A DNA stretch of 64,000 bases. It comes from Clostridium sp. 1001271st1 H5. Lineage in GTDB: Bacteria > Bacillota > Clostridia > Lachnospirales > Lachnospiraceae. Under the pieces are notes generated by a model that did no database searches, had not been told where the DNA came from, and was given only the letters and a program-made list of their open reading frames with translations. Within the stretch, counting starts at the first letter, position 1. Each line of letters begins with the position of its first letter. The translations under genes were made by a program, and so were the position numbers. Below, piece by piece: positions 53,774 through 61,860 of the stretch. The stretch lies in NCBI RefSeq assembly GCF_005845215.1, contig NZ_SPHO01000002.1, positions 186,001 through 250,000 of the forward strand, written 5' to 3'.

Positions 53774-54643
53774 ATGAGCGGCAAGAAAGAAACATATGTG
53801 TATGGTTCCCTTAGGGAACGGTTTGCGCTGGAATGGAAGATTTACGCCCTGGCATTTGGATTTATCCTCATAGCGGATAATATCGGGCAGATTAAGATTC
53901 CGGTAGGGAAAGGAATGTTTATCCTGTTCCCGATTTTCTATGCAATTATTCTGGGGGTATTAAGCGGGCCGCAGGTACTTAAAATCGTGGATAACAGACA
54001 CGTAAAGGCGGCTTCAAAACTGGTGGTGGTGGGTATATGCCCCTTTATCGCCAAACTGGGGATTACGGCAGGTGCGAACATCGACACCATTCTTCAGTCC
54101 GGTCCGGTTCTTCTGCTCCATGGGTTTGGGAATCTCCTGGGGCCGCTCCTGGCACTGCCCGTTGCAATCCTTCTGGGCATGAAGCGGGAAGCCATCGGCT
54201 CCTGCCATTCCATCAACAGGGAGTACCACATGGCATTGATTAACAACATCTACGGCCCTGATTCGGCAGAGGCAAGAGGAAGCCTTTCCATCTACATCGT
54301 GGGCGGTATGGTGGGCACCATCTACTTTGGGCTTATGGCCTCGGTGGTGGGAATGACGGGGTGGTTCCATCCGCAGGCATTGGGACTGGGGTCCGGCGTG
54401 GGCGCCGGCATTATGATGGCCAGCTCAAGCGCCAGCCTGTGCGCCATTTACCCGGAATGGACCGATACCATTTCAGCCATGGCCAGTGTGGGTGAAACCA
54501 TTGCCGGAATCACAGGTATGTATATCACCATGTTTATAGCAATACCAATGACAGACAAATTATATACGATTCTGGAACCAAAGCTGGGACGTTTTGCCCT
54601 AAAGAACAAAGAGGGCAGGGATATTAAGGAGGAGACGGTATGA
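53774..54643 (+). CDS. DUF3100 family membrane protein
   Basis: 289 aa with about 7-8 membrane helices. Recognisable DUF3100-like features: RFALEWKIYALAFGFILIADNIGQIKIPVGKG, REAIGSCHSINREYHMALI and the glycine/serine-rich GSGVGAGIMMASSSASLCAIYP. It looks like one half of a two-component permease, because its stop overlaps the start of another membrane gene (ATGA). Substrate unknown. Its place before a deaminase and xanthine dehydrogenase suggests purine or related heterocycle transport (inference). Confidence 0.8.
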   Translation: MSGKKETYVYGSLRERFALEWKIYALAFGFILIADNIGQIKIPVGKGMFILFPIFYAIILGVLSGPQVLKIVDNRHVKAASKLVVVGICPFIAKLGITAGANIDTILQSGPVLLLHGFGNLLGPLLALPVAILLGMKREAIGSCHSINREYHMALINNIYGPDSAEARGSLSIYIVGGMVGTIYFGLMASVVGMTGWFHPQALGLGSGVGAGIMMASSSASLCAIYPEWTDTISAMASVGETIAGITGMYITMFIAIPMTDKLYTILEPKLGRFALKNKEGRDIKEETV

Positions 54644-55086
54644 GATACATAGAATGGCTTGTATTGTTTGTATTGGCGGCATGCGGAACGGGCCTTGCCA
54701 ATCTGATTGGCTACGGGGTAGGAATCACGGATTCCCTTCCCGGACTGGCGGTACTGATTGCAATATCCATGGTGGCGGTGTTCCTTACAAAGGTGCTCCC
54801 CCTGAAGCTTCCCATTGTGGCTTACTGCTCCATCATAGGACTGCTGTCCGCGTCCCCCATTTCACCGGTCAGGGACTTTGTGATTCAGGCAGCCTCCAAC
54901 ATCAATTTTACAGCTCCTTTTACCATGGTTGGAGCATTTGCCGGCCTGGCCATCAGCGACCAATTAAAGACATTTATCAGCCAGGGCTGGAAGATACTGA
55001 TAGTGGGTATTTTCGTCATGACAGGTACGTTTCTTGGCTCCTGCCTCTGGGACCAGATGCTTCTTAGCCTGGCAGGCGTTATCTGA
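54640..55086 (+). CDS. Small membrane protein, partner of the DUF3100 protein
   Basis: 148 aa with four to five membrane helices (ISMVAVFLTKVLPLKLPIVAYCSIIGLLSASP; FTMVGAFAGLAISDQLKTFI). It starts within the stop of the preceding gene (4-bp overlap), so the two are translationally coupled. I do not recognise a named family. It probably forms a complex with the DUF3100 protein. Confidence 0.75.
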   Translation: MRYIEWLVLFVLAACGTGLANLIGYGVGITDSLPGLAVLIAISMVAVFLTKVLPLKLPIVAYCSIIGLLSASPISPVRDFVIQAASNINFTAPFTMVGAFAGLAISDQLKTFISQGWKILIVGIFVMTGTFLGSCLWDQMLLSLAGVI

Positions 55087-55150
55087 CAGCATGAAGAGAC
55101 GGCGGGTTTTGATACCCGGCAGGCCGTCCAATTGAAAAGGAGAAGATAAG

Positions 55151-56467
55151 ATGCAGACATGTGATTTGTTAATAAAAGACGGTTCCCTGTTGATAAAGCA
55201 TGACCAATTGGAGGAGCATGTGGATATGGCGGTTTCAGGGGGAAGGATACTGGAAACCGGCAGGGAGCTGTGGAAAAAGTATCAGGCCGCCGAGACAATC
55301 AGCGGAAAAGGCAAGCTGTTCATGCCGGGTCTGATTGACAGCCATATGCATACAGGACAGCAGCTGTTAAAGGGGCTGGTGCTGGATGCAAAGCCCATTA
55401 TCTGGACCAGAATCATGCTGCCCTTTGAGAGTACGCTGACCCCGGATAAGATGCGTCTCTGCGCCCAGGCAGCTGCCCTGGAGATGATAAAATGCGGTAC
55501 CGCGGGATTCGTTGACGCAGGCAGCTACCATATGGAGACAGCGGCGTCCGTCTATGAGGAAAGTGGCCTTCGCGGGGCCCTGTCCTACTCCACCATGGAT
55601 GAGGAGGGACTTCCCCAGTCCATTGCCATGGATGCAGAGGAGGCGGTAAAACGCACGGATTCCCTCTACGACAGGTTTCATGGAAAGGGAAACCTTAAGG
55701 TCTACTATTCCCTCCGCGCACTGAATTCCTGTTCCGGCCGGCTGGTAGAGCTGGAAGCAGAGAGGGCCAGGGAGCGGGGAACCATGCTTCAGGCCCATAT
55801 GAACGAGTACATGGGCGAAATCAACGGTATTGTGGACCGTGAGGGAATGCGCCCCTATGAATATCTGGAAAAAATGCATGTGCTGGGAAGCAACTTCCTG
55901 GGGGCACACAGCCTGATACTTTCTGAGCAGGAAAAATCCCTGGTAATGGAGCGGGGCGTAAAGACCTGCCACTGTCCTTTCAGCAACTGCGGCAAGGCAG
56001 TGCCGGATACACCCCAGCTTCTGGAAATGGGAATCCCGGTGGGCCTGGGCTCGGACGGAGCAGCCCACGGTGGCTTAAGCCTTTGGAATGAGATGAAGAT
56101 ATTCCGCTCTGTCATGAATATATACCACGGTGTTCCCAATGGAAATCCCAAGGTGATGCCGGCTGAGACAATCCTTAAAATTGTTCTGGAAGGCGGGGCG
56201 GCAGCTCTGAATGAGGAAGGAAACCTGGGCCGTCTGGAGGCCGGATACAAGGCTGATATCATCAGCATCAATATGGACCAGCCCCATCTGTGCCCAACCG
56301 GAAACAAGCTTCACACACTGTTTGAATGTGTAAATGCCGGTGATGTGGAGGATATGATTGTAGGCGGCCGGATTCTCATGAAGGACAGGGAGGTCCTGTC
56401 ACTGGATGAGGAGCGGATTATGTACGAGTCCAGGAAGTATATGGAAGACAATGCAGTCACATTATAA
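55151..56467 (+). CDS. Amidohydrolase (ATZ/TRZ/guanine deaminase-like)
   Basis: 438 aa metal-dependent deaminase. Metal and catalytic motifs: PGLIDSHMHTGQQLLKGL (HxH), LQAHMNEYMGE (His, Glu), FLGAHSLILSEQE (His) and GLGSDGAAHGGLSLWNEM (Asp). The set fits aminohydrolases acting on guanine, cytosine, methylthioadenosine or related N-heterocycles. Position between a permease and a molybdenum hydroxylase suggests deamination of a purine-like ring before oxidation. ggagaag precedes the ATG. Confidence 0.87.
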   Translation: MQTCDLLIKDGSLLIKHDQLEEHVDMAVSGGRILETGRELWKKYQAAETISGKGKLFMPGLIDSHMHTGQQLLKGLVLDAKPIIWTRIMLPFESTLTPDKMRLCAQAAALEMIKCGTAGFVDAGSYHMETAASVYEESGLRGALSYSTMDEEGLPQSIAMDAEEAVKRTDSLYDRFHGKGNLKVYYSLRALNSCSGRLVELEAERARERGTMLQAHMNEYMGEINGIVDREGMRPYEYLEKMHVLGSNFLGAHSLILSEQEKSLVMERGVKTCHCPFSNCGKAVPDTPQLLEMGIPVGLGSDGAAHGGLSLWNEMKIFRSVMNIYHGVPNGNPKVMPAETILKIVLEGGAAALNEEGNLGRLEAGYKADIISINMDQPHLCPTGNKLHTLFECVNAGDVEDMIVGGRILMKDREVLSLDEERIMYESRKYMEDNAVTL

Positions 56468-56506
56468 ATGATTATATAAAGATATTTCAAGGAGGAAAAC
56501 TGGTTC

Positions 56507-57259
56507 ATGGTATTCTGGATGATTGTTATGGCAGCGAACCTGGTAGTTGGCGCGTTTGTAGGACTTACGGGGGTGGCGGGTTTCCTGCTTCCCATTGTGT
56601 ATACAGGTCCCCTGGGAATGGGTGTGACGGAGGGGCTGGCCCTGAGCTTTGCGGCATTCATTGTGTCAGGAGCGCTGGGCTCTGTGAATTATAACAAGGC
56701 GGGAAACCTGGATGTCCCATTCGGCATCCGTCTCAGCCTGGGGAGCCTTGCAGGCGCTGTCCTGGGAGTGAAGTTAAACCTCATCATTCCGGAATCCACT
56801 GTAAAGATTATCCTGTATGTGGTGGTCCTCCTGTCCGGTATTTCCATTCTGCTTCGCAAGGATAAGAGCCAGGAGGCAGGGAATAAGGGATATGTTATCT
56901 CAGAGCATCTGGCAGCCACCCTGATTCTTGGATTTGCAACCGGTGCAGTGTGCTCCCTGTCAGGAGCAGGAGGGCCGGTGCTGGTCATGCCCCTTTTGGT
57001 GGTCCTGGGTATCGGTATCAGGACCGCGGTGGGGGTGGCCCTCTTTAACTCGGTGTTTATCGGCATACCTGCCTGCATCGGATACATGATGCAGTGTTCC
57101 ATAACCGACATCCTGCCTGTGATGGGGGCGGCCCTTGTGTTCCACGGCATAGGAGTTGTATTCGGAAGCAGGAATGCGGTTAAGATTAATCAGATTCTTC
57201 TGAAAAAAGGCATTGCTGTATTTTCTATATTGATAGCTATATGGAAGCTGGCCCTCTAA
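56507..57259 (+). CDS. TauE/SafE family permease
   Basis: 250 aa with about 7-8 membrane helices. The family repeat signatures are FVGLTGVAGFLLPIVY and CSLSGAGGPVLVMPLLVVLGIGIRTAVGVALFNSVF. Members export sulfite or sulfonates or move small organic anions. Its presence in a hydroxylase cluster suggests export or import of a pathway metabolite. aggagg precedes the ATG. Confidence 0.88.
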   Translation: MVFWMIVMAANLVVGAFVGLTGVAGFLLPIVYTGPLGMGVTEGLALSFAAFIVSGALGSVNYNKAGNLDVPFGIRLSLGSLAGAVLGVKLNLIIPESTVKIILYVVVLLSGISILLRKDKSQEAGNKGYVISEHLAATLILGFATGAVCSLSGAGGPVLVMPLLVVLGIGIRTAVGVALFNSVFIGIPACIGYMMQCSITDILPVMGAALVFHGIGVVFGSRNAVKINQILLKKGIAVFSILIAIWKLAL

Positions 57260-57294
57260 AGAGGCAGGAAAATGGAAAAGAGGACGGATTTGTG

Positions 57295-59625
57295 ATGAAT
57301 AATATAGTAGGAAAAGGCGTTGCCCGTGTTGACGCCTATGGAAAGGTCACAGGAGAGGCAAAGTATACATCGGATTTGGAACCCAGGGACTGCCTGTGCG
57401 CCAGGGTGGTCCATTCCACCATTGCCAATGGACTGGTTAAGAGGTTTGACCTTGAGGACGCCCTTAAGGTGCCGGGAGTCGTTAAGATAGTCACCTGTTT
57501 TGATGTGCCGGATTACCAGTTTCCCACAGCAGGCCATCCGTGGAGCGTGGAGGCTGCCCACCAGGATATCGGGGACAGAAAGCTTCTGAACCAGCGGGTC
57601 AGGCTCTATGGGGATGATATTGCGGCGGTTATTGCCATAGATGATGTGGCCTGCCAGCAGGCGGTCCGTCTCATCAAAGTGGAATACGAGGAATACAGGC
57701 CAATGGTCACAGTGGAGCAGGCCATGGCAGAGGATGCCACGCCCCTGCACCCTGACCTGAGAAAGGATAATGTAATTGTCCATTCCCACCTCACCATGGG
57801 ACCAAAGGATTTTACCTTTGAGGAAGGACTCCGGGCGGCGGAGGAAACGTACGGAAAGGAGAATCTGGTGGTCCTGGACCGGGAGTACCACACTCCGCGC
57901 ATTTCCCACTGCCACATTGAACTGCCCGTATCCTGGGCATACCAGGAGCCGGGCGGCAAGGTAACAGTCACATCCTCCACCCAGATTCCCCATATTGTCC
58001 GCAGGGTTATTTCCCAGGCCCTGGGTATGCCCATTGGAAAGATAAGGGTTATCAAGCCCTATATCGGCGGCGGCTTCGGCAATAAGCAGGATGTGCTTTA
58101 TGAGCCCTTAAATGCCTATCTGACCACCGTGGTGGGAGGACGTCCGGTCCGCCTGGAAATCAGCAGGGAGGAAACCATCTACGGGACCAGGACCCGCCAT
58201 GCCATTGACGGAAAGTGCAGGGCCCTTGCCACAAAGGACGGGAGGATGCTTGCCAGGAAGCTGGAGGCCTATGCCAATAACGGCGGCTATGCTTCCCATG
58301 GCCACGCCATTTGTGCCAACTGCGGCAATGTTTTCAAGGATATTTACCAGGACCTGCTGGGAGCGGAAATTGACTGCTACACGGTATGGACTTCCACTGC
58401 CACCGCCGGGGCCATGAGGGGATACGGCATTCCGCAGGCAGCCTTTTTATCGGAATGCCTGACCGATGATGTGTGCCGGGCTATCGGCGCAGACCCTCTG
58501 GACTTCCGCATGAAGAACTGCATGGGAGAAGGATTCGTGGACCCGGCCAATGGCATTACCTTCCATTCCTACGGGCTTAAGAAGTGTATGGAGGAAGGAG
58601 CGAAGTACATTGGCTGGGAGGAGAAGCGCAGGGCTTATGCCAACCAGACAGGTCCCGTGAGACGGGGAGTGGGAATGGCAATCTTCTGTTATAAGACAGG
58701 CGTATACCCCATTTCCCTGGAGACTGCCTCCGCAAGGATGATACTGAACCAGGACGGTTCCATGCAGCTGCAGCTGGGGGCCACGGAAATAGGGCAGGGC
58801 GCAGACACTGTGTTCAGCCAGATGGCGGCAGAGACAACGGGAATCTCCTTTGAGAAGGTATATATTGTATCCACCCAGGATACGGATACAGCGCCCTTTG
58901 ACACAGGCGCATATGCATCCCGCCAGACCTATGTGACCGGCATGGCTGTTAAAAAGTGTGCCCGGCAGCTGAAGGCCCGGATTCTGGATTATGCCAGCTT
59001 TATGCTGGAGGGCCGCCCTGCAAAAGAACTGGATGTGGTCCGCGACCATATAGTGGAAAAAGCCACGGGAAAAGAGCTTCTGGACATGGAGACTCTGGCG
59101 CTTACCGCCTTTTACTCCCTGGAGCGCTCTGAGCATATTACAGCAGAGGTTACAAACCAGTGCAGGGACAATTCATTTTCATCCGGCTGCTGCTTTGTGG
59201 AGGTGGAAGTGGATATGCCCTTGGGACAGGTGACGGTAAAGGACATTGTGAATGTCCATGATTCCGGTATGCTGATTAATCCTAAATTGGCGGAAGCGCA
59301 GGTACACGGCGGCATGTCCATGGGCCTGGGATACGGCCTGTCGGAGGAATTCCTATATAATGACGCAGGCAGGCCCCTGAACGACAACCTGCTGGATTAT
59401 AAGATTCCCACAGCCATGGATACGCCGGACCTGCATGTGAAGTTCATCCAGCTGGAGGACCCAACCGGCCCTTATGGAAATAAGTCCCTGGGCGAACCGC
59501 CGGCCATCCCGGTGGCGCCTGCCCTGCGCAATGCAGTGCTCCATGCCACGGGAGCTGCCATGGATACCATTCCCATGACGCCTCAGAGGCTCATAGAGGC
59601 ATTTCAGGCAAAGGGCCTGATATAG
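57295..59625 (+). CDS. xdhA: Molybdenum hydroxylase large subunit (xanthine dehydrogenase type)
   Basis: 776 aa from ATG 57295 (agagga 10 bp upstream). It carries molybdopterin-binding and substrate-channel motifs: GGGFGNKQDVLYEPLNAY, TAGAMRGYGIPQAAFLSE, GATEIGQGADTVFSQ, GAYASRQTYVTGMA and the catalytic Glu in SLGEPPAIPVAPAL near the C-terminus. It hydroxylates an electron-poor carbon of a heterocycle such as xanthine. In Clostridia some relatives carry labile selenium, compatible with the selenoprotein capacity shown by grdH, but this cannot be seen in the sequence. FAD and Fe-S subunits follow. Confidence 0.93.
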   Translation: MNNIVGKGVARVDAYGKVTGEAKYTSDLEPRDCLCARVVHSTIANGLVKRFDLEDALKVPGVVKIVTCFDVPDYQFPTAGHPWSVEAAHQDIGDRKLLNQRVRLYGDDIAAVIAIDDVACQQAVRLIKVEYEEYRPMVTVEQAMAEDATPLHPDLRKDNVIVHSHLTMGPKDFTFEEGLRAAEETYGKENLVVLDREYHTPRISHCHIELPVSWAYQEPGGKVTVTSSTQIPHIVRRVISQALGMPIGKIRVIKPYIGGGFGNKQDVLYEPLNAYLTTVVGGRPVRLEISREETIYGTRTRHAIDGKCRALATKDGRMLARKLEAYANNGGYASHGHAICANCGNVFKDIYQDLLGAEIDCYTVWTSTATAGAMRGYGIPQAAFLSECLTDDVCRAIGADPLDFRMKNCMGEGFVDPANGITFHSYGLKKCMEEGAKYIGWEEKRRAYANQTGPVRRGVGMAIFCYKTGVYPISLETASARMILNQDGSMQLQLGATEIGQGADTVFSQMAAETTGISFEKVYIVSTQDTDTAPFDTGAYASRQTYVTGMAVKKCARQLKARILDYASFMLEGRPAKELDVVRDHIVEKATGKELLDMETLALTAFYSLERSEHITAEVTNQCRDNSFSSGCCFVEVEVDMPLGQVTVKDIVNVHDSGMLINPKLAEAQVHGGMSMGLGYGLSEEFLYNDAGRPLNDNLLDYKIPTAMDTPDLHVKFIQLEDPTGPYGNKSLGEPPAIPVAPALRNAVLHATGAAMDTIPMTPQRLIEAFQAKGLI

Positions 59626-59682
59626 AGCTGGCTTGGACAGCGGCTGATATAGTACGGCAGGTAAGGATAAAGGAGAGTCATC

Positions 59683-60573
59683 ATGTTTGATATCAAGTCA
59701 TTTTACGAAGCAAATTCAGTGGAGGATGCCATTGCTGCCCTCACTGCGGACCCCCAGTCCCAGGTTATCAGCGGCGGAACGGATGTGCTCATACGGGTCA
59801 GAGAGGGAAAGGATGCGGGCAGGAGTCTGGTATCCATCCACAATATACCGGAATTAAAGGGCGTCAGCCTGGAGGAGGACGGGACCATCATCATTCGGCC
59901 GGCAACCTCCTTTTCACATCTGACCAATGACCCCATTATAAAGAAGCACCTGAACATGCTGGGAGAGGCGGTAGACCAGGTGGGCGGTCCGCAGGTAAGG
60001 AATACGGCCACCATTGGAGGGAATATCTGCAACGGAGCCACCTCTGCGGACTCTGCCTCCACCATGTGCGCCCTCAATGCCATAGTGGTGTTAAAGGGGC
60101 CCAAGGGGGTACGGGAGTTGCCGGTGACGGAATTTTATACAGGTCCCGGACGTACGGTCAGGAAACAGAATGAAATCTGCACTGCATTTAAGATAACCAG
60201 GGAAAATTATGAGGGATGGGAAGGTCATTATATTAAATACGGCAAGCGCAAAGCCATGGAAATCGCAACCCTTGGATGTGCGGTAAGGGTGAAGCTGTCC
60301 CCTGACAAAACAGTTCTGGAGGATGTGCGGCTGGCTTACGGCGTGGCGGCCCCCACTCCGGTGCGCTGCCATGAGGCGGAGGAGGCCCTTCGGGGTAAAC
60401 AGGTGTCAGATGCATCCATCTATGACCTGTTTGTCAAAAAGGCCCTGGCCCAGGTAAATCCGCGTACATCCTGGAGGGCCAGCAGGGAGTTCCGTCTTCA
60501 GCTTATAGGAGAGCTGGCCAGGCGCGCCCTTAAGACATCCATCACACTGGCAGGAGGTAAGACAGATGCTTAA
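59683..60573 (+). CDS. xdhB: Molybdenum hydroxylase FAD subunit
   Basis: 296 aa. FAD-binding segments: VISGGTDVLIRVREGKD, TIGGNICNGATSADSAS and the CO-dehydrogenase-flavoprotein C-terminal domain (GCAVRVKLSPDKTVLEDVRLAYG). It passes electrons from the 2Fe-2S subunit to NAD or another acceptor. Its stop overlaps the next start by 8 bp. ggagag precedes the ATG. Confidence 0.93.
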   Translation: MFDIKSFYEANSVEDAIAALTADPQSQVISGGTDVLIRVREGKDAGRSLVSIHNIPELKGVSLEEDGTIIIRPATSFSHLTNDPIIKKHLNMLGEAVDQVGGPQVRNTATIGGNICNGATSADSASTMCALNAIVVLKGPKGVRELPVTEFYTGPGRTVRKQNEICTAFKITRENYEGWEGHYIKYGKRKAMEIATLGCAVRVKLSPDKTVLEDVRLAYGVAAPTPVRCHEAEEALRGKQVSDASIYDLFVKKALAQVNPRTSWRASREFRLQLIGELARRALKTSITLAGGKTDA

Positions 60574-61048
60574 AGTAATCAGGCTTAAGATTAATGGAAA
60601 AGAACAGGAGACAGCTGTGGACGACAGGGAATCCCTTCTGGATACCCTTCGCCGCCTTGGCTTTACATCCGTAAAAAAGGGATGTGAGGTAGGTGAATGC
60701 GGGGCATGCACGGTCCTTGTAAACGGGGAAGCCATTGATTCCTGTATTTATTTGTCCATGTGGGTGGACGGCAAGAGCATTATGACCGTGGAAGGCCTGA
60801 AGGGGCCGGACGGCGAACTGAGTCCCATCCAGAAAGCCTTCATAGAGGAGGCAGCCGTGCAGTGCGGATTCTGTACTCCCGGACTTATCATGTCCGCGGT
60901 GGAGATTGTGGGTACGGGCAGGAAGTACAACCGGGAGGAACTGAAAAAGCTGATATCCGGACACCTCTGCCGCTGTACCGGCTATGAGAATATTCTCAAT
61001 GCCATGGAGCGCATTGTGGAGGAGACTTACAGGGTAGTGGGAGAGTAG
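60566..61048 (+). CDS. xdhC: Molybdenum hydroxylase 2Fe-2S subunit
   Basis: 160 aa. The N-terminal plant-type ferredoxin cluster is CEVGECGACTVLVNGEAIDSC. The C-terminal four-helix domain has the second cluster: QCGFCTPGLIMSA and GHLCRCTGYENI. It carries electrons between the molybdenum and FAD subunits. aggaggt upstream overlaps the end of xdhB. Confidence 0.94.
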   Translation: MLKVIRLKINGKEQETAVDDRESLLDTLRRLGFTSVKKGCEVGECGACTVLVNGEAIDSCIYLSMWVDGKSIMTVEGLKGPDGELSPIQKAFIEEAAVQCGFCTPGLIMSAVEIVGTGRKYNREELKKLISGHLCRCTGYENILNAMERIVEETYRVVGE

Positions 61049-61166
61049 GATGCAGAAAGCAGTTAACGGATAGTGTATAGATTTATCAAACTGTCATGAA
61101 AAAACTAAAAATTTATACAATATATACGAAATAAACTATTAAAATCAAAATAAATTCAAAAAAGTA

Positions 61167-61195
61167 TTGACAAATGACCTCCTTTTGAGTATACT
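61167..61195 (+). promoter_or_regulatory. Strong promoter P1 in the BMP gene leader
   Basis: TTGACA, 17 bp, TATACT. It is one of the best housekeeping promoters of the window, yet it lies 660 bp before the next gene and is followed by two terminators. Confidence 0.8.
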
Positions 61196-61201
61196 AAAAC
61201 T

Positions 61202-61561
61202 ATCAAAAAGAACGAAATACAAAGAAGGAGGTACAGACCACCAGAAAGTGTTTTTTAGTTTTCATATAATCAGATGATTATATAGAAAACAAAGAATAAG
61301 TAATCTGCCTGATGAAATGTTCATAAAGGAAACTGATACAATACGAATCCGGTTATATTTTCAAATACCAAGTAGATTATCAAGGAACGGGAACATTTAT
61401 AATGATATGACGAGAAAGTATCATTAAAATGTACTTGATAATGAAAGGTGAAAATAAACAGAACGTATATGTAAAGGAAATCCAAAAGAACAGAGTAAAG
61501 AGAGCAGAAAAACAAAAAGCAGGTATCGGGGAAGAGAAATATGAACCGGTACCTGTTTTTT
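61202..61561 (+). ncRNA. Candidate structured leader or small RNA ending in a terminator
   Basis: A transcript from P1 would fold into several hairpins: TTTTCATATAATC/GATTATATaGAAAA (61259-61289), and a long nested stem in which ATTATCAAG (61376-61384) pairs with CTTGATAAT (61434-61442) and ACATTT-a-TAATGATA pairs with TATCATTA-AAATGT inside it. It ends at an intrinsic terminator (61520-61561). No known riboswitch consensus, including the purine aptamer, was recognised. Boundaries are inferred. Confidence 0.45.
61520..61561 (+). terminator. Intrinsic terminator 1 in the BMP leader
   Basis: CAGGTATCGG / CCGGTACCTG (10 bp, one G-U pair) around a 16-nt purine-rich loop, then TTTTTT. Confidence 0.8.
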
Positions 61562-61596
61562 GTCTGTATGGACATTACATATATTCCATCAGCCGG

Positions 61597-61633
61597 CCGG
61601 ATGGTTCTCAATGGATGAGAACCATCCGGTTTT
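61597..61633 (+). terminator. Intrinsic terminator 2 in the BMP leader
   Basis: CCGGATGGTTCTCA-atgga-TGAGAACCATCCGG, a perfect 14-bp stem with a 5-nt loop, then TTTTC. Confidence 0.8.
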
Positions 61634-61758
61634 CTGCGTTGTGCAGCATAAAAAGCTAAAAAGTAAGAAACAGGAAAAACATATAGGAAATATAGACAGA
61701 AACAATCAGTTGATTTTGGCAAAATCTAACGATTCTATAGGCAAACATGAAATTGGGA

Positions 61759-61810
61759 TTTACAAATATAATAAAACATGCTACATTTTAGATAACTTGT
61801 TAAACAAGTT
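61759..61810 (+). promoter_or_regulatory. Promoter P2 and palindromic operator before the BMP gene
   Basis: TTTACA, 17 bp, TACATT (61782-61787), followed at the expected start of transcription by AACTTGT-TAA-ACAAGTT (61794-61810). This would be the direct promoter of the transporter operon, with a repressor site at +1. Confidence 0.5.
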
Positions 61811-61860
61811 AAGAAACATATACATACTAAAATAAAACAGGTATAAAAGTGGAGGGGAAC

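Larger units (their letters stand above)
61049..61860. other. AT-rich 0.8-kb intergenic region with regulatory structure, no gene
   Basis: No coding frame with a ribosome site and plausible composition was found on either strand. Contents in order: promoter 61167-61195; an inverted repeat ACCTCCTT (61177-61184) / AAGGAGGT (61226-61233); a hairpin-rich stretch; two intrinsic terminators (61520-61561 and 61597-61633); a second promoter 61759-61787; and a palindrome 61794-61810. Base composition is clearly more AT-rich than flanking genes. Confidence 0.8.

Noticed and set aside
61200..61520. Purine riboswitch upstream of the nucleoside transporter
   Set aside because: The conserved aptamer core and loop-loop sequences of the guanine/adenine class could not be found in the leader.
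61429..61659. Plus-strand 76-aa frame in the BMP leader
   Set aside because: It begins inside a hairpin, lacks a ribosome site and crosses both terminators. Coding is unlikely.
61321..61722. Minus-strand 133-aa frame in the BMP leader
   Set aside because: It has no ribosome site, is made of AT-rich low-information residues and runs through two perfect terminator palindromes, so it is a chance frame.
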